A stretch of 28,722 nt of DNA, taken from the NCBI GenBank assembly GCA_947505025.1, contig CANNIJ010000003.1, positions 1-28,722 of the forward strand, in the 5' to 3' direction. The DNA comes from Legionellaceae bacterium (lineage in GTDB: Bacteria; Pseudomonadota; Gammaproteobacteria; Legionellales; Legionellaceae). Of the stretch, positions 1-7,440 are shown piece after piece. The notes beneath the pieces are model-generated. The model worked only from the letters and a program-made list of their open reading frames with translations, did not search any database and was not told where the DNA came from. The position numbers and the translations under genes were made by a program. Numbering within the stretch: position 1 is the first letter of the stretch; each line of letters starts with the position of its first letter.

Positions 1-276
1 GACGCCCAAGGCTTTCATAGACAGCGCAGATAACCACGTGGATAAAGGTGGCTTAGCCCAAAAAGGTTCACCATAATGATGCATGGGGGTGATCCAATTA
101 TTGGTTTCCAGCATAATCCGCGAGATTTCTGCGTAACGTGCTTCAGTCGAATCAATCAGAGGCACAAAAATCATGGCCAGCAAACGACTACACAGCAAAA
201 AAAATAACACGCCAATTGCCGGCCAATTGTATGGGCGAGTAAGTGCTAATACGCGTTCACGACTTACATAATGCAT
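1..276 (-). CDS. ArnT-like lipid-linked glycosyltransferase (PMT/GT83 family), N-terminal part
   Basis: The first 92 codons of a gene that runs off the left edge. Residues 19-40 form a first membrane helix. The next stretch contains D42-S-T-E-A-R-Y-A-E-I-S, matching the catalytic periplasmic loop of ArnT/PMT-type enzymes (Asp next to the E-A/T-R-Y-A-E signature), then G-E-P-F-W-A-K-P-P-L at 69-78, also typical. These enzymes take a sugar from undecaprenyl phosphate on the periplasmic side of the inner membrane and attach it to lipid A or another envelope acceptor. The start ATG lies 3 bp after the stop of the deacetylase gene, so the two are surely cotranscribed. The acceptor and exact sugar cannot be read from this fragment; the neighbours suggest a deacetylated amino sugar. 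Confidence 0.85.
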   Translation of the reverse strand, partial: MHYVSRERVLALTRPYNWPAIGVLFFLLCSRLLAMIFVPLIDSTEARYAEISRIMLETNNWITPMHHYGEPFWAKPPLSTWLSALSMKALGV

Positions 277-279
277 TAT

Positions 280-1131
280 TTACCTCGTTTTTAACATGAG
301 CTGGCATGACGCTGAACGCATGTCATGTAAAAAATTATCACTCATCAAATATGCTTGCTCATATGGCCTGGAATAAGCCAAAGGATCATCTTGATCCGAT
401 GATAATACACCAGGGTGGCACATAATCAAACCACCAGACATGGTTTCGTCCAGAAAGCGTTTAAAATAACTACGATAATTCTGGGCGCGTGCAAATGTGT
501 ACATACCTGAAAAACTAGTATTGGCTGGAATGGCCAGTTGAATTAATATATTTTTAAACCTTGAGCCACCTAAGGCCGAGAGCAATGGACGTTTTGGCAA
601 ACCACGTAACTTAAAGCTCTGGCTCCAACTAGTATGCGTGTTACGCAAAAAACAGTGGATCTTTTGAGCTCGATAAATATTAATTAATGCGGTACGCACC
701 ACGGGAAATTGATGTATGTGCTGATGGCCATCAATAAAATCTGGGTAACAATGCATTGTGTTAACAAATACATCTAACTGCGCTTGTAATTCCGCTTGCA
801 CAACACTTAATTCTAAGCGATGAAAGTATGCATTGCGAATCAAGCGGGGTAACCCAACAAACATTTCACCCATATGAGTTCGCCACACCGCACTACGCGG
901 CTGACCCATGGTTAAATTTAGATGCAAGCCTATAAAGCACTTGGGCTTGAATGCAAGCAATTCTGCGTGGGTTTCATCAAATACAGCGGAGTTCACCAAA
1001 CAACTAATCGCATTTATTCTACCGGCTTCGGCTAAAGTTAATATGCCGGTACTAATGGCGGTATTTTGTGCGTAATCATCCGCGCACAACAAGATGTCTT
1101 TTGGTGTGATACTACCCAATTTATTTTTCAT
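280..1131 (-). CDS. YdjC/ChbG-family carbohydrate deacetylase (NaxD/HpnK-like)
   Basis: 283 residues, the normal length for the YdjC family. All metal/catalytic signatures are present in order: A17-D18-D19-Y near the N-terminus, G-L-H70-L-N-L-T, D134-G-H136-Q-H138-I-H140 and a late M-C-H-P-G. YdjC enzymes remove N-acetyl groups from sugars. In Francisella the member NaxD deacetylates undecaprenyl-phosphate GalNAc before an ArnT-type enzyme puts galactosamine on lipid A; HpnK acts in hopanoid synthesis and ChbG on chito-oligosaccharides. Here the gene overlaps the GtrA-like gene by 4 bp (ATGA) and is followed 3 bp later by an ArnT-like gene, with an ArnC/GtrB-like transferase at the head of the operon. 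A NaxD-type role is therefore the best inference. The family assignment is firm, the substrate is not. Confidence 0.88.
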   Translation of the reverse strand: MKNKLGSITPKDILLCADDYAQNTAISTGILTLAEAGRINAISCLVNSAVFDETHAELLAFKPKCFIGLHLNLTMGQPRSAVWRTHMGEMFVGLPRLIRNAYFHRLELSVVQAELQAQLDVFVNTMHCYPDFIDGHQHIHQFPVVRTALINIYRAQKIHCFLRNTHTSWSQSFKLRGLPKRPLLSALGGSRFKNILIQLAIPANTSFSGMYTFARAQNYRSYFKRFLDETMSGGLIMCHPGVLSSDQDDPLAYSRPYEQAYLMSDNFLHDMRSASCQLMLKTR

Positions 1132-1541
1132 TTATACACCACATAACGATTCAGCAAGAACCCTATACTTGTGAAACAGCACATACCACCCAAAATAGCG
1201 AATAAAGGCCTAATCCCGCCCCACTCAATCAACCCATACTCTATAATTTCCACGAACAATAAATTCAACAGATTAAAAAATAAAAAGAAAAATAACCGCT
1301 TTAAGATATACCCTCGCACGCGAAACGTAAAGATTAGGTTGAGAGTAAAACTTACGCAAATAGTTGTTCCATAAGCCAAGGCTGTGTATGTCAAATAATG
1401 CAAGCCCAACCAGGCACCAAATGCCATTAAAGATAAGCAAATTAAAGTATTACAACCGCCTACAATTGCGTAACGCACAAATAGATTGACGGCTGGTGAA
1501 GCCATTATCGTAGCATTAAACGTCCTGATTAATGGAATCAT
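1128..1541 (-). CDS. GtrA-like small membrane protein (putative lipid-linked sugar flippase)
   Basis: A small protein with four hydrophobic helices, starting with the F-V-R-Y-A-I-V-G-G-C-N-T segment typical of GtrA and ending with G-F-L-L-N-R-Y-V-V-Y-K, also typical. GtrA proteins are thought to flip undecaprenyl-phosphate sugars across the inner membrane and usually sit beside a GtrB/DPM1-like transferase, as here. The frame is open to 1589, but that would overlap the upstream gene by 74 bp. The ATG at 1541 has AAGAGA about 8 bases upstream and overlaps the upstream stop by only 26 bp. An ATG at 1505 would avoid overlap but has no convincing ribosome site. The stop overlaps the start of the deacetylase gene (ATGA). 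Confidence 0.8.
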   Translation of the reverse strand: MIPLIRTFNATIMASPAVNLFVRYAIVGGCNTLICLSLMAFGAWLGLHYLTYTALAYGTTICVSFTLNLIFTFRVRGYILKRLFFFLFFNLLNLLFVEIIEYGLIEWGGIRPLFAILGGMCCFTSIGFLLNRYVVYK

Positions 1542-2478
1542 ACGTGATCTCTTGCTTGATATTGTATAGTGGACGCTTTTTTGTCTCAATTAGTATGCGA
1601 CTAATATATTCTGAAATAATCGCTAAAAATAAAAATAAGACTGAAAATAATCCGGAAATCAGAAAAATGACTGATGCAACACCGTTGGCTAATTGTTGAT
1701 GACTAAAGAACTTTTCGATTAAAATAAAACCAGCATACAACATCATTACAATACTAATGAAAACAGAAAAAAATGCCATCACTCGTAGTGGTCTGGACGA
1801 AAAACCAATAATCGAGTCCAAGGATAAATTAATTAATTTACGTAAATTATACTTACTTTTACCGGCCAACCTGGGTGGGCAATTATAATCAATGCTCGCT
1901 GTTTTATAGCCAACATAAGCAAACATCATCACTAAATGACGATTACTTTCTTTCATTTGTTTCAAAGAATCCACAACATTTCGGCTTAACAGGCGAAAAT
2001 TACCCGTGTCTGAGCGCAAGTCAAAACCTGTCATTTTACGTGATAGTCGATAAAACAAGCGCGTGGTTATATTTTTAAACCAAGACTCATGTTCACGATT
2101 GATCCTTGAAGCACACACAACATCAAACCCAGTTTGCGATTTTTTGACCATACTCGGAATTAACTCCGGCGGATGTTGTAAATCAGTGTCCATCAAAACG
2201 ACCAAATCACCGCTAGCATGATCTAGACCCGCAGTACTTGCAATTTCATGGCCATAATTTCTTGAAAAAGAAATTAAACGGATCCGCGGATTCGCCTTAA
2301 TATAACTCAAGCAACGTGATAAAGTATGGTCGGTTGAACCGTCATCAACTAGGATCAGTTCATACTCAGCAAAACTATGATTTAAGACGTCGACTGTTCG
2401 TTCAAGATAGGTCTCGATGATATCCTCTTCATTATACATAGGGGCAATCACCGACAGCTTAATGTTTGAATAACGCAT
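1516..2478 (-). CDS. GT2 polyprenyl-phosphate glycosyltransferase (GtrB/ArnC/FlmF-like)
   Basis: A DPM1-type family 2 glycosyltransferase: S-V-I-A-P-M-Y-N-E-E-D at the N-terminus, L-V-D-D-G-S-T-D for nucleotide binding, then L-M-D-T-D-L-Q-H-P-P-E carrying the metal-binding D-x-D, and two C-terminal membrane helices within roughly the last 80 residues. Members load a sugar from a nucleotide donor onto undecaprenyl phosphate at the cytoplasmic face. It heads the four-gene minus-strand operon with a GtrA-like flippase, a YdjC deacetylase and an ArnT-like transferase. The frame is open to 2523, but the homologous region begins right after the ATG at 2478, and an extended -10 (TGATATACT) at 2514-2522 would start transcription near 2507, downstream of the 2523 codon. 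The donor sugar is unknown; a UDP-N-acetylhexosamine would fit the neighbouring deacetylase. Confidence 0.88.
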   Translation of the reverse strand: MRYSNIKLSVIAPMYNEEDIIETYLERTVDVLNHSFAEYELILVDDGSTDHTLSRCLSYIKANPRIRLISFSRNYGHEIASTAGLDHASGDLVVLMDTDLQHPPELIPSMVKKSQTGFDVVCASRINREHESWFKNITTRLFYRLSRKMTGFDLRSDTGNFRLLSRNVVDSLKQMKESNRHLVMMFAYVGYKTASIDYNCPPRLAGKSKYNLRKLINLSLDSIIGFSSRPLRVMAFFSVFISIVMMLYAGFILIEKFFSHQQLANGVASVIFLISGLFSVLFLFLAIISEYISRILIETKKRPLYNIKQEITYDSINQDV

Positions 2479-2494
2479 ATGAATAGTGCTACTG

Positions 2495-2523
2495 TTGAAT
2501 AACATCTGTACGCAGTATATCAC
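2495..2523 (+). promoter_or_regulatory. Probable divergent promoter pair between dapD and the glycosyltransferase operon
   Basis: On the plus strand TTGAAT (2495-2500) is followed after 17 bases by TATCAC, or after 15 by TATATC, placing a start a few bases before dapD. On the minus strand an extended -10 TGATATACT lies at 2522-2514. The two -10 elements overlap, so the divergent operons would compete for polymerase. The matches are moderate and seen by eye only. Confidence 0.35.
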
Positions 2524-2539
2524 ATATTGGAACTAAACT

Positions 2540-3352
2540 ATGAACTCGTTGCGCAATTTGATTGAAAAGCACTATGCAGAGCAGCAAAAACAACCTGTGG
2601 CGCCGCCAGAAGTACTCGATGCACTGGCACAAGTAATCTCAGGCCTAGACCAGGGAAAATTACGTGTTGCTGAATCTATAGATGGAGTATGGGTCACACA
2701 TACTTGGATCAAACAAGCAGTATTACTGGCTTTCAAATATTACAAAAACCAGTCATTCGACGCAGGAATAACTCAATATTATGATAAGATTCCACTTAAA
2801 TATAGTAATATGACCGACGAAGAATTTGCTGACATGAAAATACGCTTGGTCCCAAATGCAACGGTACGTAGTGGAGTATTTATCGCGCAAAACACTGTGT
2901 TGATGCCTTGTTTTGTCAACACCGGCGCCTATATTGACACCGGAACCATGATTGATACTTGGGCAACTGTTGGTTCTTGCGCGCAAATCGGAAAAAATGT
3001 TCATATTTCTGGCGGGGTTGGGATTGGCGGTGTGTTAGAGCCATTACAAGCAAATCCCACTATCATCGAAGACAATTGCTTTATTGGTGCACGTTCTGAG
3101 GTGGTTGAGGGGGTAATCGTCGAGCGTGGCTCAGTCCTGTCCATGGGAGTTTTTATTGGTCAAAGTACCAAGATTTATAACCGGATGACTGGTGAGATCA
3201 GTTATGGTCGTGTTCCTGCAGGATCGGTAGTAGTACCTGGAACTTTACCAGCAGCAGATCTGAGTCACAGCTTGGCTTGCGCAGTGATTATCAAGCAAGT
3301 TGACGAGAAAACACGATCAAAAACCAGTATTAATGAACTTTTAAGGCCGTAA
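2540..3352 (+). CDS. dapD: 2,3,4,5-tetrahydropyridine-2,6-dicarboxylate N-succinyltransferase DapD
   Basis: 270 residues, close to the usual 274. DapD transfers succinyl from succinyl-CoA to tetrahydrodipicolinate in the succinylase branch of diaminopimelate/lysine synthesis, supplying the peptidoglycan cross-link residue. The protein has the N-terminal helical part, then the hexapeptide left-handed beta-helix: M-I-D-T-W-A-T-V-G-S-C-A-Q-I-G-K, V-H-I-S-G-G-V-G-I-G-G-V-L-E-P and V-I-I-E-D-N-C-F-I-G-A-R-S-E-V-V-E-type turns. The next gene, 16 bp away, is dapE, the enzyme two steps further along the same pathway, so the pair forms a small operon. Confidence 0.97.
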   Translation: MNSLRNLIEKHYAEQQKQPVAPPEVLDALAQVISGLDQGKLRVAESIDGVWVTHTWIKQAVLLAFKYYKNQSFDAGITQYYDKIPLKYSNMTDEEFADMKIRLVPNATVRSGVFIAQNTVLMPCFVNTGAYIDTGTMIDTWATVGSCAQIGKNVHISGGVGIGGVLEPLQANPTIIEDNCFIGARSEVVEGVIVERGSVLSMGVFIGQSTKIYNRMTGEISYGRVPAGSVVVPGTLPAADLSHSLACAVIIKQVDEKTRSKTSINELLRP

Positions 3353-3368
3353 TCGCTGGGGATGTTTG

Positions 3369-4499
3369 ATGAACAAGCTTAAAGACTTATTGACCTCACT
3401 CATTGCATGTGCATCTGTAACACCAGATGATTCTGGCTGTCAGGAAATTATGATCACTTGGTTAGAGCGTCTGGGATTCAAGTGTCAGCGTCTAAATAAC
3501 CAGCATGTATCTAATTTTTACGCACAGATTGGCACTCAAGGGCCGCTGTTATTATTTGCTGGTCACACAGATGTAGTCCCAGCCGGTGATCTCGGTCGCT
3601 GGCATAGCCCGCCATTTGAGTTGCACGAACATAACGGCTGTTTTTATGGTCGCGGAGTTGCGGATATGAAAGGCAGCTTGGCCTGTATGTTGTTGGCGGC
3701 AGAGCGCTGGATTGAGCAAAAAACTCAGCATAATTCACGCCTGGGCTTTCTGATTACCAGCGGAGAAGAAGGCGATGATTTTGAATTAGGTACACCATAT
3801 GTAATGCAGTATTTAAGTGATCAAGGGATTCATCCGGACTTTTGTATAGTCGGCGAACCTTCAAGCATGCAGGATGTTGGAGATATGATTAGAATTGGGC
3901 GTCGTGGTTCACTTACCGCACATATTCGGCTAAATGGTAAACAAGGCCATGTGGCCTATCCACATCTTACGCATAACCAAATTCATCGAGCAGCACCTAT
4001 CTTACATGAATTAACTAACCTGGTGCTGGACACAGGTAATGAGCATTTTCCTCCATCGTCTTTACAAATCACACGCTTACACACAGATAACACCGCCGAC
4101 AACGTAATCCCCGGCGATCTAACCATACATCTGAATATACGCTATTCAACCGAACAAACTGTAGAATCACTGCAGAAAACAATTGAACATTGCTGGACTA
4201 AGCATGGCGTTACTCCAAAATATCAATGGCGACACAATGGAGCTCCATTTCTAACCCCACCAGGAGCTTTTATCCGCCAATGCTGTGAGATCATTGAGAG
4301 CCATACTCAAAAAGCACCAATCTTATCCACTGGTGGCGGAACCTCTGACGCACGCTTTATTGCTCCATATGGAGTCGATGTAATCGAATTAGGCCCGGTA
4401 AATGCCAGTATCCATCAAGACAATGAGTGCGTTTCTATTGCAGATTTAAACCGTCTAACAGAAATATATTTAGACTTTTGTCACAAGCTTATTGGATGA
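3369..4499 (+). CDS. dapE: Succinyl-diaminopimelate desuccinylase DapE
   Basis: 376 residues when started at the ATG at 3369, matching the family. A TTG three bases earlier is less likely because the GGGGA ribosome site fits the ATG. It is an M20 di-zinc hydrolase that removes succinate from N-succinyl-LL-diaminopimelate. All metal ligands are visible: F-A-G-H66-T-D-V-V-P (the same number as in E. coli with this start), G-R-G-V-A-D-M-K-G-S, T-S-G-E-E-G-D-D, V-G-E-P-S-S and the C-terminal N-A-S-I-H-Q-D-N-E. The catalytic G-G-G-T-S-D-A-R-F is intact. It is probably cotranscribed with dapD, 16 bp upstream. Confidence 0.97.
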   Translation: MNKLKDLLTSLIACASVTPDDSGCQEIMITWLERLGFKCQRLNNQHVSNFYAQIGTQGPLLLFAGHTDVVPAGDLGRWHSPPFELHEHNGCFYGRGVADMKGSLACMLLAAERWIEQKTQHNSRLGFLITSGEEGDDFELGTPYVMQYLSDQGIHPDFCIVGEPSSMQDVGDMIRIGRRGSLTAHIRLNGKQGHVAYPHLTHNQIHRAAPILHELTNLVLDTGNEHFPPSSLQITRLHTDNTADNVIPGDLTIHLNIRYSTEQTVESLQKTIEHCWTKHGVTPKYQWRHNGAPFLTPPGAFIRQCCEIIESHTQKAPILSTGGGTSDARFIAPYGVDVIELGPVNASIHQDNECVSIADLNRLTEIYLDFCHKLIG

Positions 4500-4547
4500 T
4501 ACTCGTAAATGAAAATAGCTCAGATCAGTGTACCGTATTATTACATG

Positions 4548-4576
4548 TTGAATATTTTATCTATGAATGTTATGAT
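4548..4576 (+). promoter_or_regulatory. Sigma70-type promoter of the OTU protease gene
   Basis: TTGAAT (4548-4553), a 17-base spacer, then TATGAT (4571-4576), about 37 bases before the TTG start codon. A 7-bp inverted repeat, CAGATCA at 4521-4527 and TGATCTG at 4573-4579, brackets the promoter with one arm over the -10 element. It may be an operator, but no regulator can be named. Confidence 0.55.
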
Positions 4577-4612
4577 CTGATACATTAATTTATAGGTAAA
4601 TGAAGGTATAAA

Positions 4613-5692
4613 TTGAAAACTATAGATAATTTAGCAGACGGTAATTGTATGTATTACGCATACTCTATATCACTAGTATACTATCTGCGCGCACATGGAG
4701 ATAAAAATTTAGCTGGTCATTTATTGGACCTACTCAAAGTTGACGAAATTAATAAAACCAACTTAACCACTCTAATACAGAGAAATCAAGATCTTACACT
4801 GCCGATACCTAATGAAGACTTAAAAACAGTACAAATGATACTCGGACCTGCTTGCCGAAAATTTGCTGCTGACAGCGCTAAAAAAGAATTTATAGAACAA
4901 TCTGAAAAATCAGCGCTTTATGCTGCATCAGCCTATAAATTCAGATCTTATCTAGATACATATTTGAGAACAAAATCTCTCGTATTCCGGAATAATATTA
5001 CCCGGCCAAAAGAAGACAACGGCACCTTCTCAGCTGCTGAAATATTTAAAGTGCATGGAATGCTAAAGCGCATGGAGGATTATGTCGATTCAATAAGAGA
5101 TTCTATTGTTACAGTTATGAATTCTCATGAAGACCCCTTTAATACGACAATAGCTCATTTCGATCAACAGATTGAAGTTTATGTGAAAGAATTTTTCACC
5201 AGGAGTGAGTGTAGTGAACTTACTACGTACTATGACTACATAAACGCAGATAAACAATGGGGTACTGAAGATATATTGACTTTATTGCATCGCAGCATGT
5301 GTGAAGAATATGCTGAGCAAGATGTAGAGAGCGGTATTGTTACTGTAAAACACAAAACAGAGATAAATCTAGAAATATACCAGATAGGTAGATCACTAAA
5401 CAATATAAATGAAGAAAAATTAGACCTGGTAATAAATCATAATGGTATAAACCATTGGACTTCGATAATTCCTGAAAAATATCTGAATTGTCCCAATAGC
5501 CATAGTCGAGGTTTTTTTGCTCCATCAAATAATATGCCACAAATCCTACTTGCCGGAGCTTTGATGATTAGCGCTTGCATGGCTCTGGCATTTACCGGTT
5601 ATCTTGTAATTGGGTTGGTATTAGCTGCTTTAATTATATGTTCCATAGTAGCCATGTTGCCAAATGAATCGTGCATTAAAAACAAGCCATAA
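4613..5692 (+). CDS. OTU-family cysteine protease (putative deubiquitinase effector) with C-terminal membrane hairpin
   Basis: 359 residues. Residues 9-18 read D-G-N-C12-M-Y-Y-A-Y-S, matching the OTU catalytic-cysteine signature D-G-N-C-L-F-x-A-x-S. Residues 215-228 (Q-W-G-T-E-D-I-L-T-L-L-H-R-S) match the second OTU block (W-G-x-x-x-E-L-x-A-L). N-G-I-N-H281-W-T-S-I-I-P matches the block carrying the catalytic histidine (usually H-Y/W). About 200 mostly helical residues separate the first two blocks, far more than in eukaryotic OTUs but reminiscent of the Legionella Lot deubiquitinases, whose helical lobe is enlarged. Residues 308-349 are hydrophobic enough for a two-helix hairpin. Start is TTG, with GAAGG six bases before it and an in-frame stop at 4601; the first ATG would delete Cys12. 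The SulP gene follows after 12 bp. The family is my reading of motifs; ubiquitin activity and secretion are inference. Confidence 0.72.
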   Translation: MKTIDNLADGNCMYYAYSISLVYYLRAHGDKNLAGHLLDLLKVDEINKTNLTTLIQRNQDLTLPIPNEDLKTVQMILGPACRKFAADSAKKEFIEQSEKSALYAASAYKFRSYLDTYLRTKSLVFRNNITRPKEDNGTFSAAEIFKVHGMLKRMEDYVDSIRDSIVTVMNSHEDPFNTTIAHFDQQIEVYVKEFFTRSECSELTTYYDYINADKQWGTEDILTLLHRSMCEEYAEQDVESGIVTVKHKTEINLEIYQIGRSLNNINEEKLDLVINHNGINHWTSIIPEKYLNCPNSHSRGFFAPSNNMPQILLAGALMISACMALAFTGYLVIGLVLAALIICSIVAMLPNESCIKNKP

Positions 5693-5704
5693 GGAAGAAA
5701 ACTT

Positions 5705-7315
5705 ATGATAAAAACAATCTTCGAATCGTATCGTGCCGGATTATTTCAACGCAAACATTGGCTGCCCAATCTAATTGCCGGTGTTACCGTGGGTATCATT
5801 GCATTGCCTCTGGCCATGGCATTTGCCATTGCCATCGGTGTCAAACCTGAGCAAGGTATTTATACTGCCATTGTAGCTGGATTATTGGTGTCGATCTTTG
5901 GTGGTAGTCCTGTACAAATTGCCGGGCCTACTGGTGCATTTATTGTTATTTTATCTGGGATTACCGCCACATATGGCGTAGATGGATTACAAATAGCTAC
6001 CTTGATGGCAGGATTAATGCTGATAATCATGGGCTTTGCCAAACTGGGCACAGCAATCAAGTTCATCCCTGCCCCAGTTATTCTTGGATTTACTGCAGGT
6101 ATTGCGGTGGCCATTTGGGTTGGTCAGCTGCACTTTTTCTTTGGATTGCCGGCCCCAGTTGGATCGCACTTTCATATTAAATTATGGAGTATATTACAAT
6201 CATTACCCGGGCTAAATCTTAATACTACACTTCTGGGCCTGGGATCATTGTTTATCTTACTCACAGTCAATAAATTACCGTATCTTAAACGTGTGCCTGC
6301 GCCACTAGTTGCTCTGTTGGCAATCAGCGCGCTGCAGGCTAAATTTAATTTTACTGGCGTTGCAACTATTGGTAGTGCCTTTGGTGGTATTCATCCAGGA
6401 TTACCTGTTCTACATCTGCCAGCATTTACTCTGGATCGAGTTCTAGAACTGATCGGACCCGCCTTTAGTATAGCTATGTTAGGTTCAATTGAATCGCTAC
6501 TTTCTGCTGTGGTTGCTGATAGTATGTCTGGGACCAAGCATCATTCTAACCGAGAACTAATTGGACAAGGGTTGGCCAATATATGCACCCCGCTGTTTAA
6601 TGGATTTGCTGCCACTGGGGCGATTGCCCGTACTGCTGCAAATATACGTAATGGTGGCAATAGCCCACTAGCAGGTGTGATACATGCGATTACTTTAGTT
6701 GGGGTTTTATTATTCTTAGCTCCGCTTGCGTCCAATGTGCCGCTGACAGTGCTCGCAGCAATTTTATTTGTAGTAGCATGGAATATGAGTGAAGCTAAAC
6801 ATGCCATAAAATTGCTCCGTCGCGCACCAACAGCTGACGGCATGATCTTAATTGTGACTTTTTTGACAACAATTTTTGTGGATCTAGTCGTGGCGGTGAA
6901 TGTTGGCGTGTTATTAGCAGTCTTACATTTTATTTTTAAAATGACGGGTAGTGTATCAATTAAAGCCCAACCAACAGACCAAACAAACATCCAAATCTAT
7001 ACTATCAATGGGCCCATTTTCTTTGGTGCAGTTGATGCTATCAAAGATAGTTTACTGCAGACTCAACAGAATACAAAACTGTTGATTTTATCTTTTGAGT
7101 GGGTGCCCGTTATGGACATGACTGGTTTGCAAGCTATCGAAGACTGCATTATTGCGTTAAAAAAACGTAATATCCAAGTAGTGTTATCTGGCTTAACCCC
7201 TAGGTTCCGGGCAAAAATAGAAAAAGCAGGGATTGTGCAACAGCTTGCTGACGATGGTATCGTTAATAGTATCGAGCATGCCATGCAAAAAAACCTCTTA
7301 TTAGGATATACCTAA
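5705..7315 (+). CDS. SulP/SLC26-family anion transporter with C-terminal STAS domain
   Basis: 536 residues. The N-terminus (W-L-P-N-L-I-A-G-V-T-V-G-I-I-A-L-P-L-A-M-A-F) and the segment I-F-G-G-S-P-V-Q-I-A-G-P-T-G-A-F are the sulfate-transporter signatures of inner-membrane SulP proteins. About a dozen hydrophobic segments fill residues 20-400. A STAS domain follows at roughly 420-530, with M-D-M-T-G-L-Q-A at the usual phosphorylation/loop site. Family members move sulfate, bicarbonate or dicarboxylates; nothing here separates these. AAGGAAG precedes the ATG and only 12 bp separate it from the OTU gene, so both probably use the same promoter. No carbonic anhydrase gene lies next to it. Confidence 0.93.
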   Translation: MIKTIFESYRAGLFQRKHWLPNLIAGVTVGIIALPLAMAFAIAIGVKPEQGIYTAIVAGLLVSIFGGSPVQIAGPTGAFIVILSGITATYGVDGLQIATLMAGLMLIIMGFAKLGTAIKFIPAPVILGFTAGIAVAIWVGQLHFFFGLPAPVGSHFHIKLWSILQSLPGLNLNTTLLGLGSLFILLTVNKLPYLKRVPAPLVALLAISALQAKFNFTGVATIGSAFGGIHPGLPVLHLPAFTLDRVLELIGPAFSIAMLGSIESLLSAVVADSMSGTKHHSNRELIGQGLANICTPLFNGFAATGAIARTAANIRNGGNSPLAGVIHAITLVGVLLFLAPLASNVPLTVLAAILFVVAWNMSEAKHAIKLLRRAPTADGMILIVTFLTTIFVDLVVAVNVGVLLAVLHFIFKMTGSVSIKAQPTDQTNIQIYTINGPIFFGAVDAIKDSLLQTQQNTKLLILSFEWVPVMDMTGLQAIEDCIIALKKRNIQVVLSGLTPRFRAKIEKAGIVQQLADDGIVNSIEHAMQKNLLLGYT

Positions 7316-7349
7316 CTCCCCAGGTCATACCGAATGAAGTGAGGAGTTA
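7313..7349 (+). repeat. Imperfect palindromic element overlapping the SulP stop codon
   Basis: TAACTCC (7313-7319) pairs with GGAGTTA (7343-7349). Inside, CA/TG and TCAT/ATGA pair around ACCGA. The inner text (GTCATACCGAATGAAGTGAG) resembles the short dispersed palindromes with the pattern C-G-T-C-A-T-x-C-C-G-A-G-C-G-x-A-G-C-G-A-G-G found in many bacteria. It is followed by A residues rather than T, so it is not a textbook terminator on the plus strand. It sits between two convergent genes and could still act as a 3' stabilising hairpin. Confidence 0.45.
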
Positions 7350-7440
7350 AAAAATAAATCTAGATTGTCAGCCCTATTTTAAGCGCGAATGTTTGCTGAA
7401 GCATCACAATTGCATGAATTTATGATTACAAAAACAAGTG

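Noticed and set aside
6541..6990. A 149-residue open frame on the minus strand
   Set aside because: It lies wholly inside the SulP transporter gene in the opposite direction; low-complexity T/I/A composition of an antisense shadow.
7313..7349. Hairpin at the SulP stop as a Rho-independent terminator
   Set aside because: The stem is followed by A residues on the plus strand and has no adjacent T-run on the minus strand, so it is listed as a repeat.
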